This document shows, in pieces, positions 5,987-8,793 of a stretch of DNA of 8,793 bases. Below the pieces are notes generated by a model. That model was not told where the DNA came from, made no database searches, and saw only the letters and a list, made by a program, of their open reading frames with translations. The DNA is from RFQD01 sp049314515 (GTDB taxonomy: Bacteria; Actinomycetota; Actinomycetes; Actinomycetales; Microbacteriaceae), in NCBI GenBank assembly GCA_049314515.1, contig JBMOEY010000059.1, forward strand, positions 1-8,793, given 5' to 3'. Every line of letters begins with the position of its first letter. The stretch's first letter is position 1. Both the position numbers and the translations under genes were made by a program.

Positions 5987-7249
5987 CTACAAGCGTTCCA
6001 CGTTGTCACCGAGAAAGTTTCCCGTGGCATCGAGTACCGGGCGAGTTGCACCCTCAATGGAATCGCGGTTTTCGAGGAACTCGGTGTGAGCCTGAACAAC
6101 AACGAGCAGGTCTGATTGCGAGAGCGCCTCGGCCAATGACTCGTAACGTGGCACCGACGTTCCCTCAACCGACCACTCGTCGACAAACGGGTCATAAAAG
6201 GCAACGTCAGCACCCTCCGCGCGCAGCGCGCGGGCGAGGGGATCGGCGGGTGATTCACGTCGATCGGAAATGTTGGGCTTGTAGGTCACGCCGAGAAGAG
6301 TGACTCGACGCGTGCCAGTCTGACCCGCACCAATTCGATCAAGCAGCTTCAGCGCCCGTTTGGCGACGTAAGCCGGCATACCTCGGTTGATGTCTTCCGC
6401 CAACTCGATGAATTGGAACGGCTTGTCGAGTTCGGCACGCACCTTGAAGGCCAGATAATTGGGGTCGATCGGAATGCAGTGTCCGCCCACACCGGCGCTG
6501 GGTGAGAAGGATTGGAATCCGAAGGGCTTCGTTTTGGCGAGAGCCACGACGTCCCAAATGTCGATACCCATGGCGAAACACAGCTGAGCGAGTTCATTCA
6601 CCAGCGCGATGTTGATATGACGGTAGGTGTTTTCGAGAAGCTTTGCAGTCTCCGCCTCACGGGTGCCTTTCGCAAGCACAACCGACTCGACAAAGTGCTC
6701 ATAAAAATCCGCCGCTTTACGTGTCGACACGTCATTGACGCCACCAACAATTTTCGGTGTATTGGTGATTCCGAACTTCTTGTTACCGGGATCGATGCGC
6801 TCGGGCGAGAAGGCGAGGTGGAAATCCGTTCCGGCCTGGAGTCCACTCGCCTCAAAAATTGGCTGAAGTACTTCTTCCGTTGTGCCCGGGTAGGTGGTCG
6901 ACTCCAGAATGATGGTGAGACCCGAATGAAGGTGCGTGGCAATGTCGCGAGATGCAGACATCACCGCGTTAAGGTCGGGCTCACCCGCACTGTTGAGCGG
7001 GGTTGGAACGCAAATGACCACGACATCCGCGTCGCCAATGACCGCGGAATCACGCGTGGCATGAAAACCCAACGAGACCATTTCTCGAACTTCGTCATCG
7101 GAAAGGTCGCCGATATGACTGACCCCGCTGTTCAGCCCGTCGACCACGGATTCGCTTCGGTCGAGGCCAAAAATCGAGATACCAGATCGCACGGCCGCCT
7201 GAGCCAGGGGTAGCCCAACATAACCGAGGCCGACAATCACGGCTTTCAC
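5987..7249 (-). CDS. Nucleotide sugar 6-dehydrogenase (UDP-HexNAc dehydrogenase type)
   Basis: This 420-residue enzyme of the UDP-glucose/GDP-mannose dehydrogenase family oxidises C6 of a UDP-sugar to a carboxylate in two NAD-dependent steps. The N-terminal Rossmann domain has GLGYVGLPLA (7-16), D30 for the NAD ribose, and VCVPTPLN (79-86). The motif ESTTYPGTTEE (116-126) and SPERIDPGN (148-156) follow. KLLENTYRHINIALVNE (203-219) forms the central helix with K203 and N207. The catalytic cysteine is C258 in GVGGHCIPIDPNYL (253-266). That form of the motif is found in WbpA/TviB-type UDP-GlcNAc dehydrogenases; UDP-glucose dehydrogenases have GFGGSCFPKD instead, so an N-acetylhexosamine substrate is favoured. 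The C-terminal domain (about 314-420) has TYKPNISDRRESPA. The GTG start at 7249 has GGAGG eight bases upstream. The gene heads the minus-strand run, 45 bp before the aminotransferase. The exact substrate is not proven. Confidence 0.9.
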   Translation of the reverse strand: MKAVIVGLGYVGLPLAQAAVRSGISIFGLDRSESVVDGLNSGVSHIGDLSDDEVREMVSLGFHATRDSAVIGDADVVVICVPTPLNSAGEPDLNAVMSASRDIATHLHSGLTIILESTTYPGTTEEVLQPIFEASGLQAGTDFHLAFSPERIDPGNKKFGITNTPKIVGGVNDVSTRKAADFYEHFVESVVLAKGTREAETAKLLENTYRHINIALVNELAQLCFAMGIDIWDVVALAKTKPFGFQSFSPSAGVGGHCIPIDPNYLAFKVRAELDKPFQFIELAEDINRGMPAYVAKRALKLLDRIGAGQTGTRRVTLLGVTYKPNISDRRESPADPLARALRAEGADVAFYDPFVDEWSVEGTSVPRYESLAEALSQSDLLVVVQAHTEFLENRDSIEGATRPVLDATGNFLGDNVERL

Positions 7250-7289
7250 TCGCTATTCCTCCAGCGCATTCAATATTGGGATACCTTCA
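7250..7289. promoter_or_regulatory. 40-bp divergent intergenic region
   Basis: The dehydrogenase run (leftward) and the glycosyltransferase pair (rightward) start back to back here. Apart from the minus-strand GGAGG there is an AT-rich stretch (7269-7287). It includes TACCTT at 7282-7287, which resembles a -10 box but lies too near the plus-strand ATG for a normal leader. Forty base pairs cannot hold two complete non-overlapping promoters, so elements for each direction must overlap or extend into the opposite gene. Confidence 0.4.
7258..7262 (-). promoter_or_regulatory. Shine-Dalgarno GGAGG fixing the GTG start at 7249
   Basis: On the minus strand GGAGG stands eight bases before the GTG at 7249. 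The protein begins MKAVIVGLGYVG exactly as this dehydrogenase family does, which confirms GTG rather than an internal ATG as the start. Confidence 0.7.
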
Positions 7290-8279
7290 ATGTGTACGAA
7301 CAACGAAAGCCTACTGAAGGACGTCCGACTCTTGCGCGATACCCCCGTTCTGGTCCTCGGGTACAACCGTCCAGATAAAATCGCACAACTCTTACGTCGC
7401 CTGGGAGAGCTTGCCCCACCCGTGATCATCTACTCAGTCGACGGTCCGCGTGCTCACATCGCGGGCGATGCGCAACGGGTTGCGGAAGTCCAGCAACTTT
7501 CTTCCCTCATCACGTGGACCGACCGGGTCGAAACCCGATTTCGCGAGAAAAACGTGGGACTTCAAACAGCAGTGACCGAATCGGTCAACCACGCCGTATC
7601 TGAATTCGGTCAAGTTATCGTGCTCGAAGAGGACACTCTTCCCGGACCGCACTGGCTCGCCTACGCGACGACGATGCTCGACCGGCATCGGGATGAGCGG
7701 GAAATCATGCACATTTCTGGCTACAACGTCGTACCCCCTGCGCAACTTGATGGCACCCCCGTGGGGTCGCGACTGACTCGCTACCCCGAATCGATTGCCT
7801 GGGCTACGTGGGATCGGGCTTGGCAACATTTCGATCCGACACTTGACTGGGGGCTCAACGCCTCCGTTTCCGACTTAGAAAACGTTGTCGGGACCCGCGC
7901 TGGTGCGCTTCGCTGGAAACAGAATTTTCACGACGCAAACTCGGGTCGGATCTCCACCTGGGCTTATCGCTGGATTTCGAGCATGTGGTCGGCAAATGGC
8001 TTCGTGTTATCTCCGAATTCCAACCTGGTGACATACAAGGGATACGACGAAGGCTCGAATACCTTTCTGAAAGCTCCGTGGGATGAGTTGGACCTTTTTG
8101 ACGGCGACATCGATGCACTGATCGAAAATGAACCGCAACTTGATCGCTCAGCCGACGCATGGGTCGCCCGCCGCGTTTTCGGGGAAACACTGTTCGGAAT
8201 TACACGCGGAGTAGCAGTCAGCGCAGTGCTCGAACTTCGTCGTCGGCGTCGAGCGAAACGGCAAGCACGTGTCACGTGA
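7290..8279 (+). CDS. GNT-I-like glycosyltransferase (GT2/GT13-like, surface glycan)
   Basis: This 329-residue GT-A fold glycosyltransferase resembles the bacterial proteins with an N-acetylglucosaminyltransferase-I-like (GT13-like) catalytic domain found in polysaccharide clusters. TPVLVLGYNRPDKI (18-31) opens the domain, and YSVDGPR (48-54) follows. NVGLQTAV (88-95) and VIVLEEDTLPGPHWLAY (109-125) come next, with E113-E114-D115 as the metal-binding equivalent of DxD. HISGYNVV (141-148), WATWDRAW (171-178) and TWAYRW (223-228) are further conserved blocks. The C-terminus is strongly basic. The ATG at 7290 lacks a ribosome site. A TTG at 7332 with AAGGA ten bases upstream would still keep the whole domain, so the start is uncertain. 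The stop lies inside the next gene (11-bp overlap). The donor and acceptor sugars are unknown. It diverges from the dehydrogenase run. Confidence 0.82.
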   Translation: MCTNNESLLKDVRLLRDTPVLVLGYNRPDKIAQLLRRLGELAPPVIIYSVDGPRAHIAGDAQRVAEVQQLSSLITWTDRVETRFREKNVGLQTAVTESVNHAVSEFGQVIVLEEDTLPGPHWLAYATTMLDRHRDEREIMHISGYNVVPPAQLDGTPVGSRLTRYPESIAWATWDRAWQHFDPTLDWGLNASVSDLENVVGTRAGALRWKQNFHDANSGRISTWAYRWISSMWSANGFVLSPNSNLVTYKGYDEGSNTFLKAPWDELDLFDGDIDALIENEPQLDRSADAWVARRVFGETLFGITRGVAVSAVLELRRRRRAKRQARVT

Positions 8280-8793
8280 GCCAGAGCTGACCGTCGTCTA
8301 TTGCACGTATTTTGACAGCGGCTACCTTTCGCGTGGGCTCACACTGATTGAATCTCTGCGAGCTCACGGTGACGAATCGAGCATCCTCATTCTGGCCCTC
8401 GATAACGATGTAAAAGTATTTTTTGACGAGAAAAAGATGCCCGGTGTGCGCGCAATTCTTGTCGATGAATTGGAACGCGTGGAGCCCGCGCTCGCGGCAC
8501 TCAAATCAACCCGGTCACGCATGGAGTACTACTTCACCTGCACGCCTCTTCTCATCCGATACGCCATGAACAGCGCGAACAAACCCGGTTCCGTCGCGAT
8601 CTACCTCGATGCAGATCTTTTCTTTTTCGATGCGCCCCAGCGCGCGCTCGAGGCACTGGGCCACGGTTCCGTTGGCATCATCGAACATCGTTACCCGGCG
8701 CGCCTCGCACAACGACTTGCCAAATACGGTCGATTCAATGTGGGCTGGGTGGCTTTCGTTGATGACGAGAACGGTCGTCGCGTGCTCGACTGG
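8269..8793 (+). CDS. GT8-like glycosyltransferase, 3' end outside the window
   Basis: An open frame runs from the GTG at 8269 to the last base, giving 175 residues with no stop. It looks like the N-terminal half of a GT-A glycosyltransferase of the GT8-like kind met in polysaccharide clusters. LTVVYCTYFDSGYLSRGLTL (7-26) is the first strand and nucleotide-binding helix. YYFTCTPLLIRY follows from about residue 86. AIYLDADLFFF (111-121) contains the metal-binding D114-A-D116. FNVGWVAF (156-163) is the conserved asparagine block after the DxD. The start is set by the 11-bp overlap with the preceding gene, because the domain begins at residue 7. No good ribosome site is present, so coupled translation is likely. 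The fold assignment is fairly safe; the sugar transferred cannot be read from this. Confidence 0.8.
   Translation, partial: MSREPELTVVYCTYFDSGYLSRGLTLIESLRAHGDESSILILALDNDVKVFFDEKKMPGVRAILVDELERVEPALAALKSTRSRMEYYFTCTPLLIRYAMNSANKPGSVAIYLDADLFFFDAPQRALEALGHGSVGIIEHRYPARLAQRLAKYGRFNVGWVAFVDDENGRRVLDW

Noticed and set aside
5246..6115. 289-codon plus-strand open frame across the aminotransferase and dehydrogenase genes
   Set aside because: It crosses two well-supported minus-strand genes and the gap between them; the composition is that of an antisense shadow and no domain is seen.
6512..7213. 233-codon plus-strand open frame opposite the dehydrogenase
   Set aside because: It is entirely antisense to a complete, motif-rich enzyme and has no recognisable protein signature.
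1..8793. Insertion sequences, CRISPR arrays, toxin-antitoxin or defence genes
   Set aside because: No transposase motifs, terminal inverted repeats, spaced repeat arrays or defence-type domains were found; all convincing genes belong to glycan biosynthesis.

Overview
This window is a dense surface-polysaccharide (cell-wall glycan, capsule or S-layer glycan) biosynthesis region from what is probably a moderately high-GC actinobacterium. The case for actinobacteria rests on frequent GTG starts, tight overlapping gene packing, at least one start that could be leaderless, a tRNA without an encoded CCA, and a WbbL-like glycosyltransferase. I would guess a Microbacteriaceae-type lineage, but the sequence does not prove this.

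Layout. Positions 1-61 are the 3' part of a tRNA-Arg (anticodon CCG), cut by the window edge. Immediately downstream on the same strand is a WbbL-like family 2 glycosyltransferase (85-957). A long minus-strand run follows, listed here in its own reading order from right to left: a UDP-N-acetylhexosamine-type nucleotide sugar dehydrogenase (7249-5987), a FdtB/QdtB-type sugar aminotransferase (5941-4820), a FdtA/QdtA-type dTDP-4-keto-6-deoxyglucose 3,4-ketoisomerase (4820-4389), a GT2 glycosyltransferase (4392-3412), a WsaF-like rhamnosyltransferase (3231-1948), and a second GT2 with rhamnosyltransferase character (1943-912). The last gene runs convergently into the first plus-strand gene, and their coding ends overlap by 46 bp. 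To the right of the dehydrogenase, diverging from it across only 40 bp, lie a GNT-I-like glycosyltransferase (7290-8279) and a GT8-like glycosyltransferase that starts at GTG 8269 and is cut by the window end.

How the genes work together. The isomerase and aminotransferase convert dTDP-4-keto-6-deoxyglucose into a dTDP-3-amino-3,6-dideoxyhexose (Fuc3N or Qui3N). The dehydrogenase would supply a UDP-HexNAc-uronic acid. Six glycosyltransferases would assemble these sugars, probably with rhamnose, into an oligosaccharide repeat. The enzymes making dTDP-4-keto-6-deoxyglucose (RmlA/RmlB), the N-acetyltransferase that would finish the amino sugar, and any polymerase or exporter are not in the window. 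They would have to lie elsewhere.

The parts are known families, and I see no insertion sequence, CRISPR array or defence system. The more unusual points are the combination of Fdt-type amino-sugar genes with a WsaF-like enzyme, the convergent coding overlap, the lower-GC WsaF-like gene behind a 180-bp spacer that may encode a 34-residue peptide, and the uneven base composition along the locus.
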